The position numbers and the translations under genes are program-made. A stretch of DNA of 64,000 nucleotides, from positions 62,001 through 126,000 of the forward strand of contig NZ_JAMLIE010000006.1 in the NCBI RefSeq assembly GCF_023954335.1, in the 5' to 3' direction. Shown one piece after another: positions 25,462-33,236 of the stretch. The notes beneath the pieces were generated by a model that was not told where the DNA came from, did no database searches, and saw only the letters and a list, made by a program, of their open reading frames with translations. The DNA is from Aquamicrobium sp. GTDB lineage: Bacteria > Pseudomonadota > Alphaproteobacteria > Rhizobiales > Rhizobiaceae. Position 1 is the first letter of the stretch. Each line of letters starts with the position of its first letter.

Positions 25462-28400
25462 CTAAGCGCGGCGGGCGTTCGCCCGCCATTGAAGCCCGCC
25501 GCCGAGCGCGACGAGGCAGAGCATGACGGAAAGCGCGAGCCAAAGCCGCCGCTCGTCCTGCGCCGTGCCGGAAGGGGCGACCTCCTCCAGCACCTGCCCG
25601 GCGACCGGCTGCGGCGCGCCGGCCACAGGGGTCGCCTCGGTGTCGGGCCGGTCCTGCCCGCCGCCTTCCGGCGCGGCCGCCTGCGCCGCCGCGAGGCCGA
25701 AGCCCGCCGCCATGTTCGCGACGAACTCCCTCGTCAGCGCCTCGCCGACATCGACGCCGTGGTCGGCGGCGAGCGCCTGCCAGCGTTCGGCGAGCTGCCG
25801 GCGGGTCTCGTCGGCGGCATCCCAGTAGCCCTTGCGGATCGCCTCGATCATGCGCTCCATGAGCTGCGCCTGCGCGGTCGGGTTGTGCGCCTCGAAATAC
25901 GCGTCGAGGTCGAGACCGCGCGCGTCGGCGACATAGGTGTCGAACATCGACTGCCACTGGTCGGCGCGCACGGTCGAGGGATCGACCACCTGCCAGCCGA
26001 ACAGATTGTTGGCGGCATTGAGCATTTCGAGCGTCCCGGCATAGCCTTCCGCCTTCATGCCCTCGATCCAGTGCGGATTGAGCGCGCGCACGCGCAGTTC
26101 ATCGGCGAGGAAGCGCGCCAGCGGCGTCGTCCGCGTGGCGGCGGCGTCGCGCAGGTCCGAGACGTAGAGCGACGGCGCGGCCCCGTCGAGATGGCGCACC
26201 GCCAGCGACAGGCCGCCGAGGAACTCGAACGGATGGTCGGTGGACAGCACGCCGTGCAGGTTGGACGAGCGCGACATGACCGCGACCTGCGTGCCCCTGA
26301 GCTGCTCGGCGAACAGGTTGGCCGCCGGTGAGGCTTCGCCCCACGCCCGCGCGCCGTAAGCGTAGCGGGTTCCGTCGAGGAAGCGTTCGGCGAGCGCCGA
26401 ATCCTCGTCCCATGTCGTGGAGGCGAGCGCCATGTGCGGCATGCCGCTGCCGTAGCTGCCCGGCGCGTTGGAGAAGACGCGAAGCATCGCCTGCGCGCGC
26501 GCCTCGTCGGGGCCGAGGCCCTTCGCTTCCAGCAGCGCCGCCACCCGGGCGCTGTTGGCGGCGACGGGGTTGTCGGCCTCATCCAGCGCAGCGATGCGCT
26601 CGATGGCTTCGGCCAGAAGCCGCATGAAGCCGTCGAACTGATCTCGGTAGACGCTCGTCACCTGCACGACGACATCGACGCGCGGCCGGCCGAGCTCGGC
26701 CGCCGGCACGATCTCCAGGCCGCGCACGCGCCCGCCCTCGTCCCAGACGGGACGCAGGCCCAGCGCATGCAGCACCTGCGCCTCGGTGACGCCGAGATGC
26801 CGGATCGCCTCGGACGACCACAGGCTGAAGGCGATCTTCCGCGGGAAGGCGCCGCCATGGTCGGCGCGGAACGCGGCGACCAACTGGTCGAACGCCTCGG
26901 CCCCGGCCTCGTAGGCCGCCTTCGTCGGTATCCGGTCGGGCTCGAAGGCGTAGAGGTTCCTGCCGCTCGCCACATCCGGGTTGCGGATCGGGTCGCCGCC
27001 CGCGCCAGGCGCGACGAAGCGACCTTCGAGCCCGGCGAGCAGCGCCTCGATCTCGCCCGGCGCGGCAAGGTTCGCCTCCAGCGCGTCGGCGCGCTCCAGA
27101 AGGTCCCTGAGCGGCGCGGCGAGCGAGGCCCGGTCGCCGCCGTCGCGCAGATATTGCCGGAGCGCGGCGTAGGGCGCGGTCTCCTTCAGCGCCGCGAAAT
27201 CGTCGACGAAAAGCTCCTCCCCCTCCGCGCCGACCGCGTCGTAGAAGGGCTGGCCGAGCTGCTGCATGACGGTGGAGAGCCGGGCGTCCGCATCGGCCGG
27301 CTTGCCGAACGTGTGCAGCCCGAGCGGCATCGCCGTGCGGGCGAGCTCGTGGAGATGATCGTGCAGCACGGGCAGGAAGCCGGCGAAGTCCTGCCGCACC
27401 GCCTCTTCCGTCCAGCCTAGATCGGCATGCATGCCCGCCGCGGTCGCCGCGTCGGCGATCTCGCTCGCGGTCCTGTCGCGCACCGCGCCCTCGTCGAGCT
27501 GGCCGTATTCGTGGATCAGATGGTGGATGTCGCGCAGCTCGTCATAGAGCCCGGACGGCGCGAAGGGCGGCGTCTGGTGGCTGATCGTCACCGCGCGGCC
27601 GCGCCGGCGCGCCTGCAACGCCTCGCCGACATTGTCCTGGATGTAGGGGTAGAACACCGGCAGATCGCCGACCGCGAGGAACGGGTCGTCGTCGGCCGCA
27701 AGGCCCCGGTCCTTGCCCGGCAGCCATTCCTGCGTGCCGTGGGTGCCGAGATGGACGATGGCGTCGGCGCCCGCCTGCTCGCGCAGGTAAAGATAGGCGG
27801 CCATGTAGAGATGGTCGGGCGGGGCGGCGGTGTCGTGATAATGCGCGCCGGGCGTGTCGCCGCGCGGCATCTGCGGCAGCACCACCAGCCTGCCGCGCTT
27901 CATGCGCGGGATGACGAAGCTCGCCACGCCGTCGACCTCGCGCACCGCCCAGTGCCGCCCCGGCTGGCCGAGATGCGAGAAGGCATGACGCCGCGCCGGC
28001 GACAGCGTGGCGAGCCACCGCTCATAGTCCGCGACGGGCAGCGTCGCGGCGAGGCCCTGTGCCAGCAGCTCCTCCAGCGGGACGGTGCGGTAGAGCCCGC
28101 CTAGCATCGCCTGTCCCGCCTCGATCATCTCCGGCTCGGGGATCGGCTCGACATCGTAGCCGGCCCGCGCCAGCCCTGCGGCGACGGTCTCGACGCTCGC
28201 CGGCACGTTGAGGTTGGAGGCGGCGAGGTTCTTCTCGCCGGCCGGATAGTTCCAGAACATCAGCGCGAGGGTCTTGTCGGCCGCCGGCTTGCGGCGCAGC
28301 AGGGCAAGGCGCTTCAGCTTGCCGACAAGCGCGTCGACCTGCGCCGGCAGCGGCACCTCCGCCCCCTCCTCCACCGCCGTCAGCACGATCGGGTCGCTCA

Positions 28401-29343
28401 TGCCCCAGCCTTCAGGCCCGGCGAGGAACACCGCCGCCGTGCGCGCGGGGATGCCGGAGGCCGCCGCCGCCCACGCCTCCGCCCCGCCCTCGCGAAAACC
28501 GAGCGTCTGGATGACGGGAATGTCGAGGTCGAGGAACTCGGCGCTGCGCACTGTCCCGTTCATCATGTGGGTGAGGTTGACGAGCGCGTCGATCCGCCCC
28601 GGCCGGACGATCTTGGTGAGCCCCTCAGGGTCGGCCCCGTCGAACCAGAAGACGACGGGCGCGAGGCCCGCCGCCTCGCTGCGCGCGACCAGCGCGTCGA
28701 CGAGCCCCGTCTGCATGTCCGACACCATGCCGCCATGCGCGACGAAGCCGATGCGGCCCGTCGCGCCCGCCCAGCGCTCAGCCCCCCACGACAGGAGATC
28801 GTCGAGCGAGGCGAAGACCTCGGGCGCCTGCGGATGGTAGAAGCCGGTCGCCGGCAGGCGCGCCGCATGAGGCATGGCCGAGAGGTCGCCGCCTTCCTTC
28901 CACGCGCGCACCGCGGCGAAGAACAGGCGGAAATTCTCCGCGCCCCCGGCGGCGTAGTAGCCGAGCAGCAGGCCGGCGGCGCGCGGCTCGATGCCGCTCC
29001 ATCGCGGCGGGCCGCCGCCGATGGTGATCGCCGGCACGGCCGCGGCGGCGAGCCGGTCGCCCAGCGCCTCCTCGACGCGCGCCCGGTCTCCCGGCCGCGG
29101 CACGTCGAGGATAACGAGGTCGGCCCCGGCCAGCCAGTCCTCCGGCCCGCCCGCCGCCCGCTCGACATCGACGCTCTCCAGCCTGACGCCGGCCGCGTCC
29201 GCCATCGGCCGCATGGCGCGGAACTTCGCCGGCAGCACGAAGCCGGTGGTGAGGACCCGCACGACGGGGGCCGGTTCCTGCGCGGCGGCCGGCGAAGCCA
29301 CGAATGCGAAGAGGATGACGAGGAGGAAGGCGGCGGCGCGCAT
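25462..29343 (-). CDS. CobN/Mg-chelatase-like protein, secreted and membrane anchored (HmuS-like)
   Basis: 1293 residues from the ATG at 29343 (GTG at 29346 also possible; GAGG lies upstream). The N-terminus is a clear Sec signal peptide (MRAAAFLLVILFAFVASPAAA, cleavage near residue 22-23) and the C-terminus has one helix (about 1265-1285, LWLALSVMLCLVALGGGLQW) followed by Arg residues, so the body should be periplasmic. The body is CobN: HLGTHGTQEWLPGKD near 528-542, Y-P-Y-I-Q-D-N-V-G-E, SRSSNLHGVLSTDHPFEFLGG. Classical CobN is cytosolic and needs the AAA+ proteins CobS/CobT; none are encoded here. With a TonB receptor and an ExbB/DUF2149 pair it resembles HmuS, and might remove or insert a metal in an imported tetrapyrrole. 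Confidence 0.9.
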   Translation of the reverse strand: MRAAAFLLVILFAFVASPAAAQEPAPVVRVLTTGFVLPAKFRAMRPMADAAGVRLESVDVERAAGGPEDWLAGADLVILDVPRPGDRARVEEALGDRLAAAAVPAITIGGGPPRWSGIEPRAAGLLLGYYAAGGAENFRLFFAAVRAWKEGGDLSAMPHAARLPATGFYHPQAPEVFASLDDLLSWGAERWAGATGRIGFVAHGGMVSDMQTGLVDALVARSEAAGLAPVVFWFDGADPEGLTKIVRPGRIDALVNLTHMMNGTVRSAEFLDLDIPVIQTLGFREGGAEAWAAAASGIPARTAAVFLAGPEGWGMSDPIVLTAVEEGAEVPLPAQVDALVGKLKRLALLRRKPAADKTLALMFWNYPAGEKNLAASNLNVPASVETVAAGLARAGYDVEPIPEPEMIEAGQAMLGGLYRTVPLEELLAQGLAATLPVADYERWLATLSPARRHAFSHLGQPGRHWAVREVDGVASFVIPRMKRGRLVVLPQMPRGDTPGAHYHDTAAPPDHLYMAAYLYLREQAGADAIVHLGTHGTQEWLPGKDRGLAADDDPFLAVGDLPVFYPYIQDNVGEALQARRRGRAVTISHQTPPFAPSGLYDELRDIHHLIHEYGQLDEGAVRDRTASEIADAATAAGMHADLGWTEEAVRQDFAGFLPVLHDHLHELARTAMPLGLHTFGKPADADARLSTVMQQLGQPFYDAVGAEGEELFVDDFAALKETAPYAALRQYLRDGGDRASLAAPLRDLLERADALEANLAAPGEIEALLAGLEGRFVAPGAGGDPIRNPDVASGRNLYAFEPDRIPTKAAYEAGAEAFDQLVAAFRADHGGAFPRKIAFSLWSSEAIRHLGVTEAQVLHALGLRPVWDEGGRVRGLEIVPAAELGRPRVDVVVQVTSVYRDQFDGFMRLLAEAIERIAALDEADNPVAANSARVAALLEAKGLGPDEARAQAMLRVFSNAPGSYGSGMPHMALASTTWDEDSALAERFLDGTRYAYGARAWGEASPAANLFAEQLRGTQVAVMSRSSNLHGVLSTDHPFEFLGGLSLAVRHLDGAAPSLYVSDLRDAAATRTTPLARFLADELRVRALNPHWIEGMKAEGYAGTLEMLNAANNLFGWQVVDPSTVRADQWQSMFDTYVADARGLDLDAYFEAHNPTAQAQLMERMIEAIRKGYWDAADETRRQLAERWQALAADHGVDVGEALTREFVANMAAGFGLAAAQAAAPEGGGQDRPDTEATPVAGAPQPVAGQVLEEVAPSGTAQDERRLWLALSVMLCLVALGGGLQWRANARRA

Positions 29344-29346
29344 CAC

Positions 29347-31311
29347 CTAGAACCTCGCCTTGACGCCGATGAAATAGCGCCGCCCCTCGTCGGCGAAGGC
29401 GTAGTCGCCGTTCTCGTCGGCGAGCCGCACGTCGGTGATGTTCTCGATGCCGAACTGGAGGGCGGCGTGTTCGTTGACATCGTAGCTGGCATAGGCCGAC
29501 AGCAGCGCGTAGCCGGGCTGGCGGCCGGAGCCGGTCGTCGTCTTCTGCGGCCCGACATAGTTGACGCGCAGCGAGGTGGTGAGGTTTTCCAGCGGCGTCC
29601 ATGCCAGCGTCGCGTTCGCGGCGTGGCGCGAGCGGCCGGGCAGTTGCTCGCCCGTCTCCCTGTCGACCGGGTCGAGCCAGGTGTAGTTGGCGTCGAGGCG
29701 CATGTCCCACGGCAGCTCGACGCCGCCGCCGAGCTCGATACCGCGGATGCGGGCGCTGTCGACGTTGACATAGGTCCAGGTCGCGCCCGGCGCGCCGCCA
29801 CAGCGGACCACGCAGATCGTCTGGATCAGATTGTCCAGCTCGTTCTGGAACACCATGGCCCGCGCCGACCAGATGCCTTGCTGATACTCCAGCCCCGCCT
29901 CGAAGGAGAGGTTGGTCTCGGGCTTCAGGTCGGAATTGCCGACGATGGTGAAGCGGCCGCCGCCGGCGATGGCGGCATAGTCCGGCGAAAGCTGCTTGAG
30001 CGTCGGCGCCTTGAAGCCGGTGCCGACCCCGGCCTTGAATGTCAGCGCGTCGTTGAAATGGTGCAGCAGGTAGGCGCGCGGGCTGGCGTGCCAGCCGAAA
30101 TCCCGGTGGTGGTCGAAGCGGCCGCCGACCACGAGTTCCCACGTGTCGCCGAGCAGGATCTCGTCCTGGACGAACGCCGCGTAATGCGTCTGCTCCGCCC
30201 GGCCGGCGGCGTTGACGGTCGGGTCCCCCAGCCATTCGTGGCGGACTTCCGCCCCGAGCGTGACCTTGTGGCCCTCGAACGGCGAAAAGCCGATCTGTCC
30301 GTCGCCGACGGTGTCGACGAAACGGTGCGGCCCGGAGGCGGCACTGCCGTCGCTGCGGCGATTCTCGCGGTCGAGGATGGCGCTGTAGAGGCGAACGCGC
30401 GACGTTCCCCAGCTCCACTGGCCCTCATGCGAGAGCGAGACACGCTGGCGCCGGATGTCGTCGTCGGAGCGGTAGAAGGCGCGCGGCGCGGGCGGGCGGG
30501 TGGCCGCCTCGATCCCCTGCCAGCGGTCCTCGAAGCCGACCCCGTAGGAGAGGTCGATGCGCCGGCGCTCGTCCGGCGTCCAGGTCAGCGTGGCGTTGCC
30601 GATGAACGTCCTCTCCTCGCCCGCGGACGAGACGCGCGGCTCCTGCGGCGAGGCGAGCTCGCTGCGCCCCTTGAACGCGCCCCAGACATTGAGGCCCAGC
30701 ACGCCGGGGATCAGCGGGCCGCCGGCATAGCCGGAAAAACTGTAGCCGTTGCCGCCGAGGCCGTGCTGCGTCAGCAGCCCGGAGGCCGAGAACGAGCCGC
30801 GCCATGCGTCGGTCGCCCGCCGGGTGATGATGTTGACGACGCCGCCCAGCGCCTCCGAGCCGTAGAGCGAGGACATCGGCCCGCGCACCACCTCGATGCG
30901 CTCGATGGCTTCGGCCGGCACCCAGCCGAGCTCGTAGTCGGAATGGGCGATGGCCGAGGCCGAATTGCTGACGCGCATGCCGTCGACCAGCACCAGGCTG
31001 TGGTCGGGCTGCATACCGCGGATGGAGATGCCGCGCCGCCCGAGGCCGATGCCCGTCAACTGGACGCCCGGCGTGCCCTCGATGGCGCTGGCGAGATCGC
31101 GCACCGGCCGCTCGCGCAGCTCCTCGCCGGTCACGACGGTGACGCTGGCGGGCGCATCCTGAAGGAAACGCTCGCCGGCGGTCGCGGTGACGACGATGGG
31201 CGCGAGCACGGTGGCGTCGTGTCCGGGCGACTGGGCAAGGGCGCTGGCCGGCATCGAAACCGAGGCCAGCAGAATGGCGACGCCCGTTCTCGACGCGACG
31301 CGTGACGGCAT
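29347..31311 (-). CDS. TonB-dependent outer-membrane receptor
   Basis: 654 residues. Signal peptide MPSRVASRTGVAILLASVSM..ALA, cleavage near 26; a TonB box-like segment A-P-I-V-V-T-A about 38-44; plug domain with SVTVVTGEELRERPVRDL, IRGMQPDHSLVLVDGMRV, IERIEVVRGPMSSLYGSEALGGVVNI; then the 22-strand barrel ending in a C-terminal Phe. It is BtuB/haem-receptor-like, with FKAP and NSDLKPE in the place of the FRAP/NPNL region of haem receptors. It is the first gene of the operon; a perfect AGGAGG precedes the ATG, and a Zur-like box covers the promoter. A zinc complex or metal-tetrapyrrole is the likely cargo. Confidence 0.92.
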   Translation of the reverse strand: MPSRVASRTGVAILLASVSMPASALAQSPGHDATVLAPIVVTATAGERFLQDAPASVTVVTGEELRERPVRDLASAIEGTPGVQLTGIGLGRRGISIRGMQPDHSLVLVDGMRVSNSASAIAHSDYELGWVPAEAIERIEVVRGPMSSLYGSEALGGVVNIITRRATDAWRGSFSASGLLTQHGLGGNGYSFSGYAGGPLIPGVLGLNVWGAFKGRSELASPQEPRVSSAGEERTFIGNATLTWTPDERRRIDLSYGVGFEDRWQGIEAATRPPAPRAFYRSDDDIRRQRVSLSHEGQWSWGTSRVRLYSAILDRENRRSDGSAASGPHRFVDTVGDGQIGFSPFEGHKVTLGAEVRHEWLGDPTVNAAGRAEQTHYAAFVQDEILLGDTWELVVGGRFDHHRDFGWHASPRAYLLHHFNDALTFKAGVGTGFKAPTLKQLSPDYAAIAGGGRFTIVGNSDLKPETNLSFEAGLEYQQGIWSARAMVFQNELDNLIQTICVVRCGGAPGATWTYVNVDSARIRGIELGGGVELPWDMRLDANYTWLDPVDRETGEQLPGRSRHAANATLAWTPLENLTTSLRVNYVGPQKTTTGSGRQPGYALLSAYASYDVNEHAALQFGIENITDVRLADENGDYAFADEGRRYFIGVKARF

Positions 31312-31357
31312 GAGATCCTCCTGGAAAGAAAGCCCGTTGGGAATTACGTTATATCGT

Positions 31358-31380
31358 TACTATGTAATAGTATAACATTT
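31358..31380. promoter_or_regulatory. Zur-like operator in the promoter of the TonB receptor/CobN operon
   Basis: Read on the minus strand, the site is AAATGTTATACTATTACAT, close to the proteobacterial Zur consensus AATGTTATA-N-TATAACATT: the left half is perfect and the right has one mismatch in its seven-base core. The 7-1-7 dyad core occupies 31363-31377. A TTGTCA (-35-like, 31380-31385 on the minus strand) lies immediately upstream, so bound Zur would block RNA polymerase. A weaker overlapping GTTATAT..GTTAC element follows at 31348-31360. AT-rich sequence of this kind is rare in the window. Confidence 0.7.
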
Positions 31381-31540
31381 GACAAGGGCAAAAATGCCGA
31401 CCCCGCCCGGCGGCGGCGGGATCGGGGGAGACGTGCCGGGAGAATCGAAGGAGCGCCCTCTCCACTCGGCGAGAGCGGAACGAGGGTAGGCGCGTCATCG
31501 CGTGTCGTGCCTTATGTGCATCATCTGCGCCGCCGGCGCT

Positions 31541-31587
31541 ACCCCTCATCCGGCTGCCGCCACCTTCTCCCCGTGAACGGGGAGAAG
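31541..31587 (+). repeat. Rhizobial-type palindromic intergenic repeat, copy A
   Basis: Begins ACCCCTCATCCGGC and ends with the perfect hairpin CTTCTCCCCGT-GA-ACGGGGAGAAG. It is the reverse-oriented counterpart of copy B about 70 bases away. Elements with CCTCATCC, a CACCTTCTCCCC core and this 11-base stem are very common between genes in Mesorhizobium and relatives (from memory). Confidence 0.75.
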
Positions 31588-31656
31588 AAAGCTGCCGCCC
31601 TTGCTTTCGCCAATCGCATGCGTGCCAAGAAGACCTTTGGGATTGCGGCCGGCATT

Positions 31657-31704
31657 CCTTCTCCCCGTTCACGGGGAGAAGGTGCCCGAAGGGCGGATGA
31701 GGGG
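31657..31704 (-). repeat. Rhizobial-type palindromic intergenic repeat, copy B
   Basis: Begins with the hairpin CTTCTCCCCGT-TC-ACGGGGAGAAG and ends GGGCGGATGAGGGG, the inverse of copy A. The consensus part GGTGCCCGAAGGGCGGATGA is better preserved here than in copy A. The two copies can pair into one large cruciform. Confidence 0.75.
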
Positions 31705-31825
31705 CGGCGCAGGCGGTCAAAGATCGCGCTCCTGCGGAGCGGATGAGATGAGACACGCCCTAGCCGCCTTACGGCTGGCGACGGACGATGAAGCAGGCGG
31801 CGCGGAAATTCAGGGCGCTGAAACG

Positions 31826-31850
31826 AAAAAGGCCGGGCACGGCCCGACCT
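31826..31850 (-). terminator. Hairpin with T-run, minus strand
   Basis: On the minus strand, AGGTCGGGCC and GGCCCGGCCT-type arms (one mismatch) are followed directly by TTTTT. It lies downstream of the main terminator of the glutamine-synthetase/alcohol dehydrogenase operon and could be a second stop. A repeat-derived hairpin is the alternative. Confidence 0.4.
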
Positions 31851-31972
31851 TCCTCTGCCGCCTCGACATCCTGCCAGTACATCCGTGGTCAGAGATGGAA
31901 GCGATCTACTTGCAGCCTATATGGGGATAGTTAACGAAATATGAAGACCCGTCGCCGGGAAAATTATCCCCA

Positions 31973-32013
31973 CAAAAGACATGCGGCCCGCTCCCCCGAG
32001 GGAAGCGGGCCGC
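31973..32013 (-). terminator. Intrinsic terminator of the alcohol dehydrogenase operon
   Basis: Perfect 10-base stem GCGGCCCGCT (31983-31992)/AGCGGGCCGC (32004-32013) with an 11-base loop, followed on the minus strand by TCTTTTG. It lies 25 bases after the stop codon of the iron alcohol dehydrogenase, the last gene of the operon. Confidence 0.75.
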
Positions 32014-32037
32014 AGGAAGGCTTGCCGAAGGGCCCGC

Positions 32038-33210
32038 TCAGAGCTTGCCGGCGATCGCCGCGTCGAGAAGCGACAGCGCCGCGTCCTTGGTCAGCTTGAC
32101 CGGATTGCCGCCGGCGGTCGGGTCGACGATGGCCATCTCGGCGATCAGGTCCTTGCGCGCGGCGTCCGGGGCGAAGTCCTTGATGAACTCGGGCAGCGTG
32201 TGCGGCACGTTCAGCCCCTTGCGCAGCGCAAGCACCGCCCCGGCGAAGCCGTCGAAGCCGCCCTCGATCCCGAGATAGGCGGCGGCGCGGGCGATCCGCG
32301 CCTCGATGGCCGGCCGGTTGAAGGCCAGCACATAGGGCATGAACACGGCGTTGGTCATGCCGTGATGCGTGTCGTAGAGCGCGCCGATCGGGTGCGACAG
32401 CGAATGGATCGCGCCGAGCCCCTTCTGGAACGCGGTCGCGCCCATGGCCGCGGCCGACATCATGTGCGCGCGGGCCTCGAGGTCCGCGCCGTTGGCGAAC
32501 GCCTTCGGCAGGTTCTCGAAGGAAAGCCGCATGCCCTCCAGCGCGATGCCGTCGGCCATCGGGTGGTAGCCGGGCGCGCAATAGGCCTCGAGGCAGTGGG
32601 CGAGCGCGTCCATGCCGGTGCCGGCGGTGATGAAGGCCGGCATGCCGGCCGTCAGCTCGGCGTCGGCGATGACGATGGCCGGCATCATCTTCGGGTGGAA
32701 GATCACCTTCTTGGTGTGGCTCGCCTCATGCGTCAGCACGCCGGCGCGGCCGACCTCGGAGCCGGTGCCGGCCGTCGTCGGCACCGCGACGATGGGCGCG
32801 ATCTTCGAGGCGTCGGCGCGCGTCCACCAGTCGCCGATGTCCTCGAAATCCCAGACCGGGCGCGCCTGATGCGCCTGGAAGGCGATCAGCTTGCCGAGGT
32901 CGAGCGCCGAGCCGCCGCCGAAGGCGACGACGCCGTCATGGCCGCCCGCCTTGTAGACCTCGATGCCGGCATAAAGGTTCGATTCCACCGGGTTGGGCTT
33001 GACGTCGGAGAAGACACCGTGGGGGATGCCGGCGTCGGTGAGCAGCTTCAGCGTCGAGGCCGTCACCGGCAGCTTCGCCAGCCCCGGATCGGTGACGAAG
33101 AGCGGGTTCTTGATGCCCACCTCCTTCAGCACCTCGGGCAGCTCCCTGATACGGCCGGCGCCGAAGCGGACGGTGGTGGGGTAGTTCCATTTCGAGACGA
33201 GGTTGGTCAT
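32038..33210 (-). CDS. Iron-containing alcohol dehydrogenase
   Basis: 390 residues from the ATG at 33210. NAD site GGGSALDLGK (99-108), VPTTAGTGSE, and iron ligands in GMDALAHCLEAY and SLSHPIGALYDTHHGMTNA (group III ADH pattern with D-x-x-x-H, H and H). It interconverts an alcohol and an aldehyde. It is the last of three genes: glutamine-synthetase-like, aldehyde dehydrogenase, then this. Together they suggest stepwise oxidation of a (glutamylated) amino alcohol (inference). Confidence 0.93.
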   Translation of the reverse strand: MTNLVSKWNYPTTVRFGAGRIRELPEVLKEVGIKNPLFVTDPGLAKLPVTASTLKLLTDAGIPHGVFSDVKPNPVESNLYAGIEVYKAGGHDGVVAFGGGSALDLGKLIAFQAHQARPVWDFEDIGDWWTRADASKIAPIVAVPTTAGTGSEVGRAGVLTHEASHTKKVIFHPKMMPAIVIADAELTAGMPAFITAGTGMDALAHCLEAYCAPGYHPMADGIALEGMRLSFENLPKAFANGADLEARAHMMSAAAMGATAFQKGLGAIHSLSHPIGALYDTHHGMTNAVFMPYVLAFNRPAIEARIARAAAYLGIEGGFDGFAGAVLALRKGLNVPHTLPEFIKDFAPDAARKDLIAEMAIVDPTAGGNPVKLTKDAALSLLDAAIAGKL

Positions 33211-33236
33211 GATGTGTTCGTGGTCTTTCTGAGAGA

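Larger units (their letters stand above)
31312..32037. other. Gene-free interval with promoter, repeats and terminators
   Basis: These 726 bases hold no convincing gene. They contain the promoter/operator of the TonB receptor operon (31312-31390), two inverted copies of a palindromic repeat (31541-31704), and two hairpins read on the minus strand (31826-31850 and 31973-32013). Open frames here, for example 31601-31930, run through the repeat and give the low-complexity peptide (HGEKVPEGRMRG) commonly mis-annotated from this element. Confidence 0.7.

Noticed and set aside
25462..29343. CobN as part of aerobic cobalamin synthesis
   Set aside because: Signal peptide and anchor, no cob biosynthesis genes nearby, no CobS/CobT, and a Zur-type operator speak against it.
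28567..31305. 912-residue open frame on the plus strand opposite the receptor and CobN-like genes
   Set aside because: It is the antisense shadow of two well supported genes; the residue composition (Arg/Ala/Gly/Asp rich) is that of high-GC antisense frames.
31358..31380. Fur, Irr or cobalamin riboswitch control of the receptor operon
   Set aside because: The dyad has the 7-1-7 Zur form with GTTATA/TATTAC halves, not a Fur GATAAT repeat or an Irr ICE motif; the 5' leader (about 50 bases) is too short for a cobalamin riboswitch and shows no B12 box.
31601..31930. Possible 109-residue protein
   Set aside because: It reads through the palindromic repeat and gives the known repeat peptide; no ribosome site or conserved domain.
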